Part shown: positions 1 through 12,613 of the stretch, in pieces
Layout of the letters: the number at the start of each line of letters is the position of its first letter
Numbering within the stretch: the first letter of the stretch is position 1
Origin: Nannochloris sp. 'desiccata'
Taxonomy: Eukaryota; Chlorophyta; Trebouxiophyceae; Chlorellales; Chlorellaceae
Reading direction: 5' to 3'
Length of the DNA stretch: 64,000 nucleotides
Assembly (NCBI GenBank): GCA_019044685.2
Contig: JAGTXX020000010.1
Coordinates: 868,001-932,000 of the forward strand
Position numbers and translations under genes: made by a program
Notes under the pieces: generated by a model
Told to the model about the DNA's origin: nothing
The model's input: only the letters and a program-made list of their open reading frames with translations
Database searches by the model: none

Positions 1-554
1 TCCGCAGTTGACGACTGATCAGACGGCCAGCAGTCTACATCAGGGCGCTGATGCCCAGGCTGAAACATATAGGCTGATGCCTGCCTGCTGAGAAGAGGTG
101 GGAACCGGTGAAGCTGAGAAGAATCACCGATTAAAAAGGATCGCTGTTTTCATAATAAAGATCATTTGAAAAAATCGGCGTTTTGAGCACAACAGGGGGC
201 CGCAGGAGTATAAATATAGACCTGTGGAGGTCTCTGGGACTAATTAACTAAAGCCTCTCCATGTCTCTCATGTCTCTGAGAGCCTAAATAATTTGTCTCT
301 CAAGCTGAAGCTGGAGTTGTGTGCCACACGGTGTGAAGACTTAAGCCATTGACGTTGTCATTGATACATTCGACCGACCGTGTTGCATTTCAGCAAGTTC
401 ATTTAACATAAGAAATCATTTCACGATTTGAGACCTCTGAACCTTTCAATGTGCCTGCAAATTCAAGCCTGAAGGCGTTTATCATCTTCAAACATAGAGT
501 CTGAATCTAATCATTCTGCACAAAAAGTTAATCGGAAGCTACACCAAACAAACA
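1..554. other. Left-edge gene-free stretch / 5' region of the phosphatase gene
   Basis: No gene is confidently read here. A short frame on the + strand is open from the window edge to a TGA near base 92 and could be the tail of a gene entering from the left, but the complementary strand is also open there, so I do not call it. A TATA-like motif (gtataaatata) lies at about 209-220, roughly 335 bp before the ATG at 555. The rest is AT-rich spacer. Confidence 0.4.
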
Positions 555-1725
555 ATGAGTGGCACCTTGTCCGACCTTGGCATTCGTCCTCTCGATATAG
601 CCGAATCTGAGGCTGGTAGTCACCCAGATTTACGCCATGTTCTCTCTGAGAGCATCAACCTTAGAGATCTGGCAGAGGCGACTGACCTCGTCCAAGCAGG
701 ACTGATTTTACGCTCTTCTCAAGTGGTCTCTCCTACCCAATTAAAGAAGTTAGGGGTCAAGGTAAGGAAAAAAATTGTTTTTTGGATAGCTATTTACCGT
801 TTTTAACGTTGCCCAATTGCAAAGTTTTCGATAAAATGTTGTTTATTTTCCCGCCCATCGTATATTCTTTTTTCTCTTGTAGACGGTCATAGATCTAAGA
901 CAAGCTCCTGTGCTGTGCAAAGCAGATGCTCACAATATGCGACAAAGCATCATCCGTACAGTCCACGGTGCAGTGCACTGGTTAAAACGTACCATAAAAA
1001 GGAAGAAAGCAAGAATAGTTAATGGGAGTAGCACCAGCGATTTCACACAGTTGCTCACATCAAGAGAGCAACTAGCAGAAGAAGCTGCTGCCCCGTGTTG
1101 GCGGTGTACAGAGACCGGGGAAGAACAGTATGGCGTCCATGCTCAAGTCTATCACGTAGACTTACTCCCTGGTGCTGTCACGCTATTCATCTTTGCTGCA
1201 TTGCCGCGCCGGCTTCAGCTAAAAGTTATTTTCTTAAAATTAACTCGTCGCCATCCAGAACCAGTCGTAGCAGCTGCAGTCGCTGATCCACGTATCATGG
1301 GATACTCCAAACTGTACCAAATATTGTTGAAAAGGTCTAAAAAGAACCTGGTTTCTGCGTTACGCCTTCTTCTCTGTGAAGATCACGTGCCTGTGTTAAT
1401 CCACTGCATTCACGGGAAGGATCGAACTGGTCTCGTGGTGATGTTGATCTACTTACTCTGTGGGGTACCACACAGCGTGATTGTCCGTGATTATGCGCAA
1501 TCAGAATCTTTACTTAGAGAAGGCAGGGATAATCGACAATTGTTGAATATGCCTGAAGAGATCACAACTGACGAGATTATCGCAAGTCAAGCGCACATTA
1601 TGGAAAGTACACTTGATTTCTTGCACGAGCAGTATGGAGATGTGACTGCGTATTTAAGGCATGCTGGGATGCGGCATGCTGAGATTATAGCTTTGAGGAG
1701 ATTATTGCAAGAAGAGAGGTATTAA
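555..1725 (+). CDS. Tyrosine/dual-specificity phosphatase-like protein (Y_phosphatase3-type)
   Basis: Two exons, 555-761 and 883-1725, give 349 aa. The intron (762-882, 121 nt) has GTAAGG at the donor and TTGTAG at the acceptor and joins codons in phase 0. The joined reading LKKLGVKTVIDLR is the typical N-terminal strand of protein tyrosine phosphatases. The active-site loop HCIHGKDRTG contains the HCX5R signature with catalytic Cys and Arg, and lies in the C-terminal half. The GKDRT version of the loop is usual in the bacterial/fungal Y_phosphatase3 and Siw14-like families, which act on phosphotyrosine, phosphoinositides or inositol pyrophosphates; I cannot choose the substrate. A basic insert (about residues 85-120) separates the two conserved parts. 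No signal peptide or membrane segment is seen, so it is probably cytosolic. The UFSP2 gene follows in the same direction. Confidence 0.85.
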
Positions 1726-1915
1726 AAAGGTCTTTGCGGAGGCGATGGTAGAAGGAAGGCAAATGCTGTTTTCGATTTTTAACTGTATTCTAACTTGTAC
1801 AATGCAAAATTTTTTTAAAACAAAATAATCAATAGCTCCAGCTTCTTAAGAATACTATCATTTAGTCTAAAAATCGTATGTCTAAAGAGAGTTTATACTA
1901 TCTAATAAATAACGA

Positions 1916-3752
1916 ATGACTCGATCAATCAAGGTGTTGGGAGAGGCTCAGACAACCATCCAAAAGCTTGGGCCCAATCAATGTGGGTCATTGATTGGTT
2001 ATGAAGATGGGAACGATGTTATCGTCCTCAGCGTTGCAGCTTCTGAACGTGATCAAGGTACTTGATCTTCTAATCTGAACACGCTGAATTGTTTTACTTA
2101 GGCTGTTTTTTAAATAGTGCAAGCTTGTGTACAATACCTTTGATTTTATTACAACCTACAAACAACTTCCTTTGCATGCCGCAGGGGATCTGAGCTCTTC
2201 TTTACCACTCCCTTTGAAAATTGTGGGTTCGGTCGGCAGCAGCACTAGTGGCCTTCTCCATGCAACTTCAACAGGGTCTACTGTCCAGTACTCGACCCCA
2301 GATGGAAGCACAGTCTCCCCACAAATTGTGAAAGATTCTCCACTCAAACAGGGCCATGTTATTGTGCACTGCGCTTTAGACTATACTCTTGAAGTTCCCG
2401 CCAACAGCAATAGCACGGCGGAAGATGTTTTAAGCTCTTTTGAAGAATCTATGTGCCACAGTGGAGATACCGCATTCATAGTCGACGGTACTTCAAAAAC
2501 ATTGGCAGGAAATCAGTCCTTGAAGAGTTTAGGAAGATCCTGGAATGCACCTCTTACTTTTCAAGCAATGAGCCGACCCGGCCGCGGCGGGGGCAGCAGC
2601 ACCTCCTTTTCCTCTAAAAGCTTAATTGCTCCTTCAGCTTTCATCCAACCCTGTGCTGAGAAGATACAGTGGAGCACAATCCACCTTGATGTTATTTGCT
2701 ACGTGCCTGCCTCGTTAACTGCTGCTGAAGCTGCTCAGAAATTTATTTTACCTGCACTTGCCACCCAACTCCAAATTTGCCGCAAAGAACTCACTAGTGC
2801 TGCTACTGCTACGAGCAACCGAGCTTCCCCAGGAGGATTAGTTCCATTACGTGCATTGCATTTCTCTCCACCAGGATTCTCTGCTCATCATCTCACTTTA
2901 GTCTACCCACTCGCTTGCCCCTGCATCGAAGCTGATGAATCAGCGTTACAGTCCCGCCGTGCTGCTGTGCATGCTATGCTCGGGTTACCTACCGACAGAC
3001 CTCTCCTTCGAGTTGCAAACTCTATTTCTTTCTCTAATACCACTACCACTACTAACAAGGAAAACGTCAATACCTCGGTTTCTTCCAAGCAAGCACGGCT
3101 TCAGAACGTCCATCTCAGCCTTCCTGGCTCTGGAGTAAAAGGAGGTACCCAGCACCTCGTCCGTGGCACGTACGACTATTACCACTATATGCAAGATAAA
3201 TTTGACGATAGTGGTTGGGGCTGTGCCTACCGTTCTTTACAAACACTTTGTAGTTGGTTCCAAAGACAACACTATACTTCTCGAACTCCACCAGGGCATC
3301 GCGAAATCCAATCCATTTTAGCAGCTCTCGGCGATAAACCAGCTGAGTTTATCGGTAGTAAGCAATGGATTGGTGCGATTGAGCTTGGTTTTGTCTTAGA
3401 CACGTTACTGGGTGTTTCTTGCAAAGTTATCACTGTCGCGAGTGGTGATGAAATGCCAAGCAAAGCTCGCGAAATCGCAGCTCATTTTGACACGCAAGGC
3501 ACTCCTATAATGATAGGAGGTGGTGTCCTAGCGTATACTTTGCTGGGGATTGACTACAACGCTGAAACTGGAGATTGCGCGTTTTTGATCCTGGATCCTC
3601 ATTTTACAGGAGCTGATGAGATTGGGAAAATTACTTCTGGGCAATGGGTTGCGTGGAAAAAGTTGGGAGATAAAGCTGCAGCTGGAGGGGAGTTGTTCGT
3701 GCCTGGTGCGTTTTACAATTTATTGTGCCCTCAAAGACCAAATACTGTGTAA
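1916..3752 (+). CDS. UFSP2: UFM1-specific protease 2 (UFSP2), peptidase family C78
   Basis: Exons 1916-2057 and 2185-3752 encode 569 aa. UFSP2 matures the ubiquitin-like modifier UFM1 and removes it from targets, mainly ribosomes at the ER. The C-terminal half carries the family signature: YHYMQDKFDDSGWGCAYRSL with the catalytic Cys, the GSKQWIGAIE segment, MIGGGVLAYT, and DPHF with the catalytic Asp and His. The long N-terminal half matches the UFSP2 substrate-binding region. The start at 1916 gives MTRSIKVLGEAQ and joins through a 127-nt GT-AG intron in the correct phase; the acceptor is tgccgcag at 2184. The nearer AG at 2117 would break the frame. Size is close to other eukaryotic UFSP2 proteins, including the plant form. 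Identification is strong; the first splice junction is an inference. Confidence 0.92.
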
Positions 3753-3980
3753 AATAAGAGAAAGACAGAGCGTGTGTTACATAGTACGTGTGAGAAAATA
3801 GTAAAGAACAAGTGTGCTTTTGCAGCACAGCTTGTGCAAGGAAAAGGGAAATGCAAGGGAGGCAAACGATGTTATTATTATTTTGAATTGGGTTTTAGAA
3901 ATCTACTTAAGTTTGTTGTATACTTCTCGATAAAAAATGCTCTTGAAAAAGATGCAGTGGTAAGAGAAGTTGTGATTCAG

Positions 3981-4569
3981 CTAAACGGTGAGCTGCTGAG
4001 CATTAGAACCAGCAAGGCCCCTTTGTGCCGGCTTGCGCGGAGGAGACAAAGGTTTCTTGGGAGGAGGAGCGAAGCCTTTCTTTCTCTTGAAAAGAAGAAT
4101 ATGGCGCTCAGGCTTATGAGTAGCGTAGTGGTTCCAGCCTCTAGACTGCTGGATGCCGAGAGCCCTCCACTCGTTCTGCAGAAGTATATAATAAATAATC
4201 GAGAAAGGTGAGCAGGCAGCTGCAGGGTGAGCGTTTTCAAAAAATGCAAAATTACAGTCAGGCTATTGTGTCTTCTCTTACCTCAGTCATGAGCCTGTCT
4301 CTAGGAATCCTGCAGGCCATCTCTTTGGGGTAGATGACATGGCGATACTCATAAACCTGCAGAAAGAGAGAGGGAAATTTTAAGAAGTTGAGAAAGCAAG
4401 CGAGCACTCGCTTGAACTGGTAGAAAAGCTGGCACCAAAAGCAAGCAGCGGACTGCAAGCCCTAGAACATAGAGCCTACTTCGTCATAGTATCTCTCAGA
4501 ATACAAGAGGCCAGGGGTGTCGCAGCCTTTGGGAGCTTGCGCAGGGGGGCGAGGTTGAGCGTCAGCCAT
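3981..4569 (-). CDS. CKS1: Cyclin-dependent kinase regulatory subunit (CKS1/Suc1)
   Basis: Three minus-strand exons, 4480-4569, 4282-4356 and 3981-4175, give 119 aa. The introns (123 and 106 nt) have GTAGGC and GTAAGA donors and both acceptors are CTGCAG. The joined protein contains the CKS core in order: [40 protein letters not shown] and HILLFKR. These are the phosphate-binding and CDK-binding elements of the small protein that docks multisite-phosphorylated substrates on CDK-cyclin complexes. A Pro-rich 20-residue N-terminal extension and a basic, Pro-rich C-terminal tail of about 35 residues make it longer than human CKS1 (79 aa), as in some plant and protist forms. A TATATATA stretch at about 4593-4600 lies just upstream of the start. 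It is divergent from NPL4. Confidence 0.95.
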
Positions 4570-4895
4570 TTTTTTGCTTCGCGTTTGGCTCGCTATATAT
4601 ACTACACCGCTCTGGAGATTTAAAATATAATTAGATAAAATAAGGAAATGCAATAAACACATTTATACTGTTTATATTTTCTGGGATGCCCTGAGAGGAG
4701 CTAGCTGGTTAAATTTCTTCAGTGCCGCGGTGGTCAGAAATTCTGGAGGAAAGCAAGTTCACTTGTAAGCTCTTTAAGCTCGTTTGAAACCGTCTCAAAG
4801 CAACCAGTGCACATACTAAATTAGATCAAGCTCAGAGGAAGCCCTGCAGAGCTGCGGGCATCCATCAAATTCTCGCAGATCGTTTAATCAACCAA
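4570..4895. promoter_or_regulatory. Divergent promoter region between CKS1 and NPL4
   Basis: This 326-bp stretch separates two head-to-head start codons and must hold both promoters. On the CKS1 side there is a TATATATA run at about 4593-4600. On the NPL4 side no clear TATA element is seen. No other coding potential is apparent. Confidence 0.55.
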
Positions 4896-6383
4896 ATGAT
4901 CATTCGATTGCGTTCCAGGTAAGCACCAGTTTCTCTGGTACCCACCAACATGTTAAGGAAATAATACACGTTTCTCCATATTGACCATTTACATTCCTCA
5001 AATATTTTTCGAAAAATGCTCTGCAGAGATGGATTGGAGCGGGTGGAGGTTCCCGACCACGCCACTGTAGCTGACCTCAAATCAGCCATCAACTCAAAAC
5101 TCCAAATCCCTATCGAAGACATGCTCCTCTCACTCGACCCAAAACTGTTGACGACGAAAGGTGACGCTGAAGCAGAGTTCAAAGACATAATCAACAACGC
5201 ATCTCCCCTCACCTCTCTCGGCATCACCCACGGCGCCATGATTCACCTTTTATACCATTTCGAACGCCAAGTAGAAGGCGTCAAACTCTCAGAATTCGAT
5301 AAACGTCCCTTTGGACCACATATGACGGTCTCTAGCATGGTAGCGAAACAAACGCGTATTGAAAGACAAGAAACCCCAACCTGTGCTTCGGTGTCTTTTG
5401 ACATGCACGCTGCTAATGCGTTTCAATCATATGTCCAGTCTGCTCTTGCATTTTCTATTAAACGTGGAGGTATCCTTTACGGTACAATCGATGAAGAAGA
5501 AGGAGGTGGTGGAGGTGGAGGTGTCTTTGTTCACGCCATTTACGAGCCGCCACAAGACGGAAGCCCAGATAGTTTGGTACTTCATCGAGGCACCGAAGAG
5601 GAACAGCGTGCCGATGCAGTTGCAGCTGCCTTTGGATGGACCAAAGTCGGATGGATATTCACTCAATCAACTAAAGAACGTGAGTTTATCTGTAGTGCAG
5701 AAGAAATTTGTCAAATGGCGGCTATACAATCTGAAATGGGGGACAAGGCGGTGACGGCTTTGGTGGCGATGTTTCCTCCCGATGAAGAAGGAGCTGCACC
5801 AGAAGTGCACTTTGAAGCCTTTCAAGTGAGTGCGCAGTGTGTGAAACTCTGGGAAGAGGGGTGGTTCAATGTAAACTCCGCCTACGATGCAAGCGGAAAT
5901 AATGATATCGGTGAAAACAATCCGAGTACCAAGGGCGGGACTCTTGGTAGAATTAGAGGGAACGGTGGCAAGAGCACTCCTGATCCCTCAGGAGAGCCCT
6001 CTGCGACTATTCCAGTACAGAATCCAAAAGACCCTGCAGATAAGAGTCCCATTATCGTCGCAGGCAAAGACGTTGGTGAAATAGATGCCGACTATTTTTT
6101 AGTGCCTGTTGGCATCAAAGACCACGAAGGGCCTGTCGGAAGCAGTTTTGCTATTGAAAATCGATTTTTACCACAAGGTGCAGCTGAGCTTAAATCGCAT
6201 TTACAACGTACTTCGGCCAGACCGTATGCAGAGAGGCTGTCTGATTTTCATTTGTTGTTGTACGTAGCCAAACAACCTGGTTTAGAGGTTGAGGATGTTG
6301 CTGCTTTAGTGGCTGCGGTGGCAAACAAAGAGCCGGTACCAGAGGGATATAAAATAATAATTGATTCCATTGCAGGGATTTAG
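4896..6383 (+). CDS. NPL4: NPL4-like nuclear protein localization protein 4 (CDC48/p97 cofactor)
   Basis: A 23-nt first exon (4896-4918) and a second exon (5027-6383) encode 459 aa. The intron is 108 nt with GTAAGC and CTGCAG ends. The joined start MIIRLRSRDGLERVEV is the classic NPL4 ubiquitin-like N-terminus. It is followed by the linker with KRPFGPHMTV and the MPN domain (about residues 110-270, including VGWIFTQS). NPL4 works with UFD1 and the AAA ATPase CDC48 to extract ubiquitylated proteins from the ER and chromatin. Its MPN fold lacks the metalloprotease JAMM motif, as known for the family. I see no C-terminal Npl4 zinc finger, matching plant-type proteins rather than the animal form. 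A Gly-rich loop (about residues 165-175) is a local oddity. Confidence 0.9.
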
Positions 6384-6673
6384 CCAGGAGAGTTTTTTTT
6401 TTTTTCCTGGTCAAGGTAGTCTTTGTTGAGTGTTGCATGCTTCTGTTTGTACTTCTCCTCTGTAAACAGCAAAGATAAGATCTATTGAATAGAGTGGTTG
6501 GAATAGGCACTACACTAAATTTTGTACATCAGAAAAACAGAAGAAAGTAAGTACCACAGGACAAAAATAGTACTGTACTTATATAAAGAGAACGAAATAG
6601 ACTTCACAGTCACAAAAATGTATTTTAAAAATGAAAATTGAGTGAACCAAATTAGAGAATTAAATTTAAGAGT

Positions 6674-9600
6674 TTATTTATGTTTATCCAAGGGCGCCGA
6701 GACTGCCGCCAACAATGCCGCCTTCCTCGCCTCTACACCACCACCACCACCACCACTATTTCTATTAGTATTATTACTATTCGTTTGATCAACTAAAGCT
6801 TTAAACGCCCCACCCTGTTGTTTCATCAACTCTGTCGGTGAATCAAATTCCAAAACCTCTCCGGCATCTAAAACTAAAATTCTATCTGAGGTGATGATAG
6901 TATGCAATCTATGCGCAATAGTGAGTACAGTACACTCTGAAAATGCACTACTGATAGTGGTCTGAACAGCTGTATCAGATGCAGTGTCTATAGAGGAAGT
7001 CGCTTCATCCAGAATCAAGATCTGAGCCGAGCGGAGGAGGGCTCGTGCCATACAGAGTAGCTGTCGCTGCCCTGCACTTAAATTACCACCGCCTTCAGAA
7101 ATGGGAGTATCTAATTGACCAGGTAAGGCGCGAATTGCGGAAGCTAATCCTGCCCGTTCTAAACTACTCCACAAGGGAGCGTCTCTTTCAGAAACCGGCA
7201 AACCTCGCCCAGCATCTCCAAACGGATCCAAATTGCTACGTACAGTGCCACTGAAAATAACAGGATCCTGTGGTACCAGTGCTAATCGTGATCGTAAATC
7301 ACGTAATCCAATGGTAGCGACGTCTATATTATCGATTATAATTCTTCCTTCAGTCGGTTCAATAATACGATACAAAGCAAGCATAAGAGTTGACTTGCCA
7401 CAACCTGTTCTGCCTACAACTCCAATCTTTTCTTTTGGTTTTACTTGAAAAGTAATACCTTTAAGGACAGGGTCCAATTCTGGACGGTATCGTACGACTA
7501 GAGATTGTACAGAGATGGCTCCTCGGCTTGGCCAATCTGGTAAAGGCCTACGAAAAGGTACGATTTCTGGTGCTTCTGGTGGCTGAGAGTCATATTCAAT
7601 CATTCTTTCTACCGAATTCATGTTGACTTCTAATTCTGTAGTTTGCCGTACCATCCAATTCATCAAACCAGTCAGATTCAAAGCGGAAGTAAGGGCCAAG
7701 CCTGCAAGGCCAGCAGACGTGGGCACCACTGAAGAGACAAACACAGCAGTACCAAAGACGACTGCAATGCCCAAAAGTTCTAATCGAACAGATAACCATC
7801 GATTCACGCACTGCGCTGGCCAATAGCAACGATTCGACTCGTTAAGTAATGCAGCATCTCTGGCCGCAAAGCGCTGCTGTGCACGAAACGCTCGGAGCGT
7901 CGTCAATCCTGCCAAGGTCTCACCAAAATGTGAAAAGATTGGCGATAAAGCCAAAGAATCAAGGCGCTTTAGCTCTCGTGATGTGGCAATGTATCGCTTT
8001 TGTACTGCAGAATAAGCCCACCCTAGAGGAATCAAGGCGACTGCAACACCAGGCGAGACAGCGATGACTACGACAAGAGACCACAGCACGGACACAGCAC
8101 AATTCAAAAATGAAGCGACAGATGATTGGATAGACGTATCCACAGATTCTGTGTCTTTGGTAAAACGGTTCAGTAGACGACCAGTGGGTTGAGAATCGAA
8201 AAAGGACATGGGAAGGCGTAAAACAGTAGACAGTAACGATGCTTGCAGCCTTCGAGCAGCGGAAATTGAGCCTAAAACTAAAATCACAGCACGAGATACT
8301 TGAAATACGAGTGAAATTATACCAATGATGAAGTACACTTTCATGTAGTAGGTTGTATCTGCAGCTTGGGAGGTCGCTTGAGCAGTGGCAGTTGCTTCTG
8401 TCCATACCGACAGCCACCAATTTTGTCCCGCTTGAAGTCCTCTCTCGATAACAGCTAAAGCCAGAACGATTGCTGGTATTATGAGCGCTGGACCGTATGC
8501 AGAGAAATAGCGCATGTAGACTTGACGCTCGACTCTACCCACTGCACGTTCTTCAGCCTTAGTGAGCTGTGCAGCTGCTGCTTTACTGAGTCTTGCTTGG
8601 CTGCCCGGTTTTTTCAAAAGTTTCTTTCCTTCTTCTTCTTGTTGTTGTTGTTCTTGAGTTTGGCGGTGTGAAGAGTAGTTTATTTGAACAACACCTCCAG
8701 TCTCTGCAGATCCGCATACTTCAGCATACGAGGGTGAAGGTGGAGTAGAAGAAGAAGCAGAGGGAGAATCCAGCGGCACCTCTACAAGCTGCTGCTGCCG
8801 CTCGTGCTCGATGTCTCTTATCGCTTTATTCTTGGGAAGAGGGGAAGTGTTCTCGCTAGTACTACTACTACTGCCACTTGCACCACCAGGTGTATCTAGC
8901 TCAGCTGCACTATCTCTCAAAATATCATGCCTAGCTAACACGTCACTCTCTTCCTCCTCATCCACCACTAGCGCTGCGCTTCTCTTATTTTCCACTTTTC
9001 TTTCAATGTTTTCCACTGTTTCAACTCCAGATAATAGTTCTTCTCCTCCTCCTCCTCCTTCTTCTTCTGCTTCTTTATTATCTCCCCCATTTTTCTTCAC
9101 AGCAGCCAGTTCAAACTGATGAAAATCAACCCCTTTTTCAATCAATTCTCTGTAGCTTCCCATTTCCGCTACCCTCCCGTCCTTGAGCACCATAACCACA
9201 TCGGCAGCACCAAGATATTGCAACTGGTGCGTCACTAAAATCCTCGTTTTATTACGCAAGAGTCCACAGAGACAAATGTCAAACAGGTGTCTCCCCACGT
9301 GGGCATCTACTGCAGATATTGGGTCATCCAACAAATATACGTCTGCGTCAGCATAGCAGGCACGTGCTAAGGCTACGCGATGGCGTTGACCACCAGAGAG
9401 GTTGACCCCTTTTTCACCAATTTCGGTTGCGTCACCAGCTGGGAGCATGTCGATATCAGGGAGGAGGGCGCAGGCTTCAAGGACTTTGTGGTAGCGAGAT
9501 GTCGATTGAGCAGGAGAAGTACTACTACTGGTAGATTGGGAAAAAGAAGTTGCTGTGGAAGAGGAGTGCAGCGTATCCATACCCATCAGAATATTGTTTT

Positions 9601-11578
9601 TAAGGCTTGCGTTTTGAATCCAAGGGTCTTGTTGAGTATATGCTACAGTACCAGCAACCATGACTGAACCTCTAGTAGTGCCGCCATGACCGATGCCACC
9701 ACCGCCACCACCACCAACAATGCGGTTGTTGTTCTTGACCATACACATTTCACCTAGCAATGCTGCAAGCAAAGAGGATTTCCCTGACCCCACAGATCCT
9801 ACGACAATAACTAGCTGTCCAGCTTGTATTTCAAAATTAATATCGTGGAGCAGAGGTGGGTAAGTAGGGGTCCATGCAAAACTAGGGCTGCCTCGTATTG
9901 CCACCGCCACAGAAGAAAAATCTTCTTTTCGACCAGTAGTAGTAGAAAGAGTATTAGTAGAGGTAGTAGTTGCAGTAGTAGTAGTACCACCAGCAGTACC
10001 GCCATTGTTAATTTGACTACATATTTTCGCTGCCGGCAAGAGCGGCGGTTGCATCATCTCTTCGGCCTCTATAAATTTTTGAATCCTATCCAAGGCCACT
10101 TTTGCATTCACTATGTTCATCAACTGCGTCGGGAACATCATCACTGGAAACCTAAGTAAATTAAACAGTGACAGCGCAGGGAATGCCACAGCAGCTGTCA
10201 AAGGGTAGCCCATGGCTGTATAGCTTAAAAACGCCGCCATGGAAATCAAAATTGGGCCCCCTTGCCACAGAATATTATTCCAAGTGCCAATTAAGGCAGA
10301 TTTTCTAATTTCAGCTAGCTCTTTCTCTCGTAAAGCTAAAATTCGTTCTTTATAGGGCGTTTCCCATGCGTACAGCTTTATAGCTTTAATCCCAGTGATC
10401 ACTTCACTGCACAATTTTACCCGAGCGTCTGTCAACGCCACAATTTTTCTTCTAACTTTTGCCAGCGCCTTTGCAACAAGTGCTGAGAGCGGAATCAAAG
10501 CGACAGTGACGGCAAGGCCAACCAGTGCAGGTATGAAATGGATAATACGGACCAGCAATGCCATCACCGCTATAATTTGAACGGGTCCAGACCAAAGCAT
10601 GTGAAGGTATTGTGGGAGCGACCAAAGTTTCGCAGCGTCGTTTGATTGCAAATTGACCACAGCACCAGCACCCATCTCGGATTTCGCTGCTGCACTCACT
10701 CGCAGACTTTTCGCATACAGCATATCAACTAACTCCGTCTTTAAATGCAAGCAGATTCTAAACAGGGTGTGGAAGTACACATTGATGGTGAGGGTCTCTA
10801 AGACCGCAGCCAAAGCCAAGGCGCATGCATACCCAAAGCCTGTCCACCCTCCCCCACCAGATTGGACATGCTTAAGCAACACTTCTAGTAAGAATGGACC
10901 GGTAAACATGATCGCATCGTGTATAAGTTTCACTACTCCAGCTAAAATAAATCTCCGGCGATGCATTTTCCACATTGCTTTACCGACACGACCTTGTTTT
11001 GGAGCTCCATTAAAATCATCAAAATCGTCTTCTGTGGCTTGTAACTGATTTTGAAATAGTGCAGAAACACGGGAAGCTTCATCTCCAGGTGCTATATCCC
11101 ATAAATCGTCGTGTTCAAGTGATTTTTGAGTGCCGAGATTTAATAGACCGCCTACCCACAGAAATAAAGCGTGGCTAATCCATGATGCTTCTTCTTCTGG
11201 AATCCATTTTTGTGATGGATACTCCCTATACGGATGCCTGTAAGCATTTATTTCTGTGTCTGGATCTTCATCTGAAAAGGTGAAAGTGTTGTCAGAGGTG
11301 GGGAGACGGTGGAAAAATTCCGAAGACCGCAGTCGTGATTCATTTGAACCTCCTAACCAAGCTGGTAAGAAGCGAACCCCGCGTAGCCTGCATTGTTGAA
11401 TAGAGAAGAATTGAGTTCGTATGTTTAGAAACTACGTTGGGTACATTAATAGATATAGGAATAAAATATTCAAATGATCATACCTTTCAAAAAATGAGTT
11501 TTGGGATTGAGACCCCAAATGAACGCCATTCTCCACATTGGCCTCGTCAATTTCTAAAGAATTAAACTGCCTCGCCAT
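6674..11578 (-). CDS. ABC transporter, subfamily C (MRP-type full transporter)
   Basis: Two minus-strand exons, 11484-11578 and 6674-11387, encode 1602 aa. The 96-nt intron has GTATGA and ATGCAG ends. The order is TMD1-NBD1-TMD2-NBD2. NBD1 has Walker A GSVGSGKSS (about residue 563), signature LSGGQ (about 695) and Walker B LLDDPISAVDAH (about 718). NBD2 has Walker A GRTGCGKST (about 1362), signature LSAGQ (about 1470) and Walker B LILDEATSSID (about 1492). NBD1 has Asp where NBD2 has the catalytic Glu, the asymmetric pattern normal for ABCC proteins. The N-terminal WISHALFLWVGGLLNLG and LEHDDLW segments match MRP family L0/TMD1 starts; TMD0 is absent. Low-complexity Ser/Thr/Gly/Glu-rich inserts lie before NBD1 and in the central linker. 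ABCC pumps usually export glutathione or other organic-anion conjugates, often into the vacuole; the substrate here is unknown. Confidence 0.95.
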
Positions 11579-12613
11579 TTGATGAGTAGAAATATTTTAA
11601 TGCATGCTTGCGGAAAAGTTATAGCTACCTAGCTGAAAGCGATTTTCAATCCTAGTTATTCAAGTTTGAAACACATTTTGAACTAAAAGAAAGGAAGCTT
11701 CAGCGGTAATAAATGTCTTGACGTTTTGAGTCTGTTGAAATAAATGCACTTGCTTTTATGTGGTTGGAGTTTTAAGGCATGTTTTGGACGTCCATTTGAC
11801 AAATTTGGCGCTGGTGAAGAAAGTGAATTAGCTCATCGGGCGCACCGGCAGTTGCAAGACGTTCAGGAGCAGCTGGCCGCATGGTCACACGCGACGATCT
11901 GATCGGCATAAAGACCATCGACTCTTGATCTAGTCAGGCACCAACCCAATTTATTTTTCAGCCCAATACTGCTTGCAATTCCAAATTTCTCATTTAAATA
12001 TTGGAACAGATTAGTTGCTAAATAGTGCAACTTAAGGGTACTTTCGGTGAATAAATGTTCCAGATTGAATTTTAATTGTATAATACTTGGCATGTGGTTC
12101 GTAGTTCTGTTATAGCAGGTTTTCCTGTGCGATCACAAATTTGTTTTTTCAAAAAAAATGTGTGTGCGATATTACGACCTAGATAACGATCCACTTCTGT
12201 TTCGCGAAGAGATTGTCTTTTTAAAACTTCTAAGCTACGTTGCGGAACGTAAGATCGCAAAAATCCAATCAAATTGTCTCCGGAATCGACCCTGGCAATT
12301 GCCTTGCGATTGCAAGAAGAAACTAGTCCATACCATCTTTTGGAAGCGTATACAAGTACCTTATGCTTTTTTACATGGCATTGAATCTCGGTTACTTTAA
12401 GATTGACATTCTACCAGAGTTTCTATTGCGTTAACGCGCCTAGATTTCTCGGCGAATGTTAAAAAAATTGCATAAACTTTTGGCACGCTTCCTTTTCATT
12501 CTCGCAATTTACAAGCGCCTAAAAATTCATCACATGCATACAAAGAAACAGAGCGGGCGATACATGCACTAGGTTGTGTCTGGTATTCCTGACCCAAAGC
12601 GGAAGAATCAAAC
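11579..12613. other. Long gene-poor spacer between ABCC and the Gln-rich gene
   Basis: This 1035-bp divergent spacer is unusually long for the window. It holds the promoters of both flanking genes plus short open frames on both strands (a 52-aa + frame at 11744-11902, and frames of about 80-100 codons on each strand at about 12100-12415). None shows a recognisable domain or clear exon structure. It may contain a small gene, decayed coding sequence, or only regulatory DNA. Confidence 0.4.
11744..11902 (+). CDS. Possible small ORF, 52 aa, unknown
   Basis: An ATG-initiated frame of 52 codons lies in an otherwise gene-poor spacer. Its second half is locally GC-richer than its surroundings, and reads as a charged helix-like segment (FGRPFDKFGAGEESELAHR, then a Gln-rich stretch). 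The opposite strand is also open over the same bases, so coding is uncertain. It could be an exon of a larger unannotated gene or a microprotein. Confidence 0.2.
   Translation: MHLLLCGWSFKACFGRPFDKFGAGEESELAHRAHRQLQDVQEQLAAWSHATI

Noticed and set aside
1..92. Tail of a gene entering from the left
   Set aside because: A + frame is open to a TGA near base 92, but the opposite strand is equally open and there is no homology clue in so short a piece.
2127..2184. Taking UFSP2 to start at a GTG near 2127
   Set aside because: A non-ATG start is not needed: an ATG exon at 1916 splices in phase to 2185 and gives a plausible N-terminus. The acceptor at 2117 would not keep frame.
3774..4211. Open + frame of 145 codons downstream of UFSP2
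   Set aside because: It overlaps the last exon of CKS1 on the other strand, whose three-exon reading restores a full CKS domain; the + frame has no family signature.
7959..8420. Second minus-strand frame inside the ABC transporter gene
   Set aside because: Same-strand alternative frame overlapping TMD2 of the transporter; no domain and no start context.
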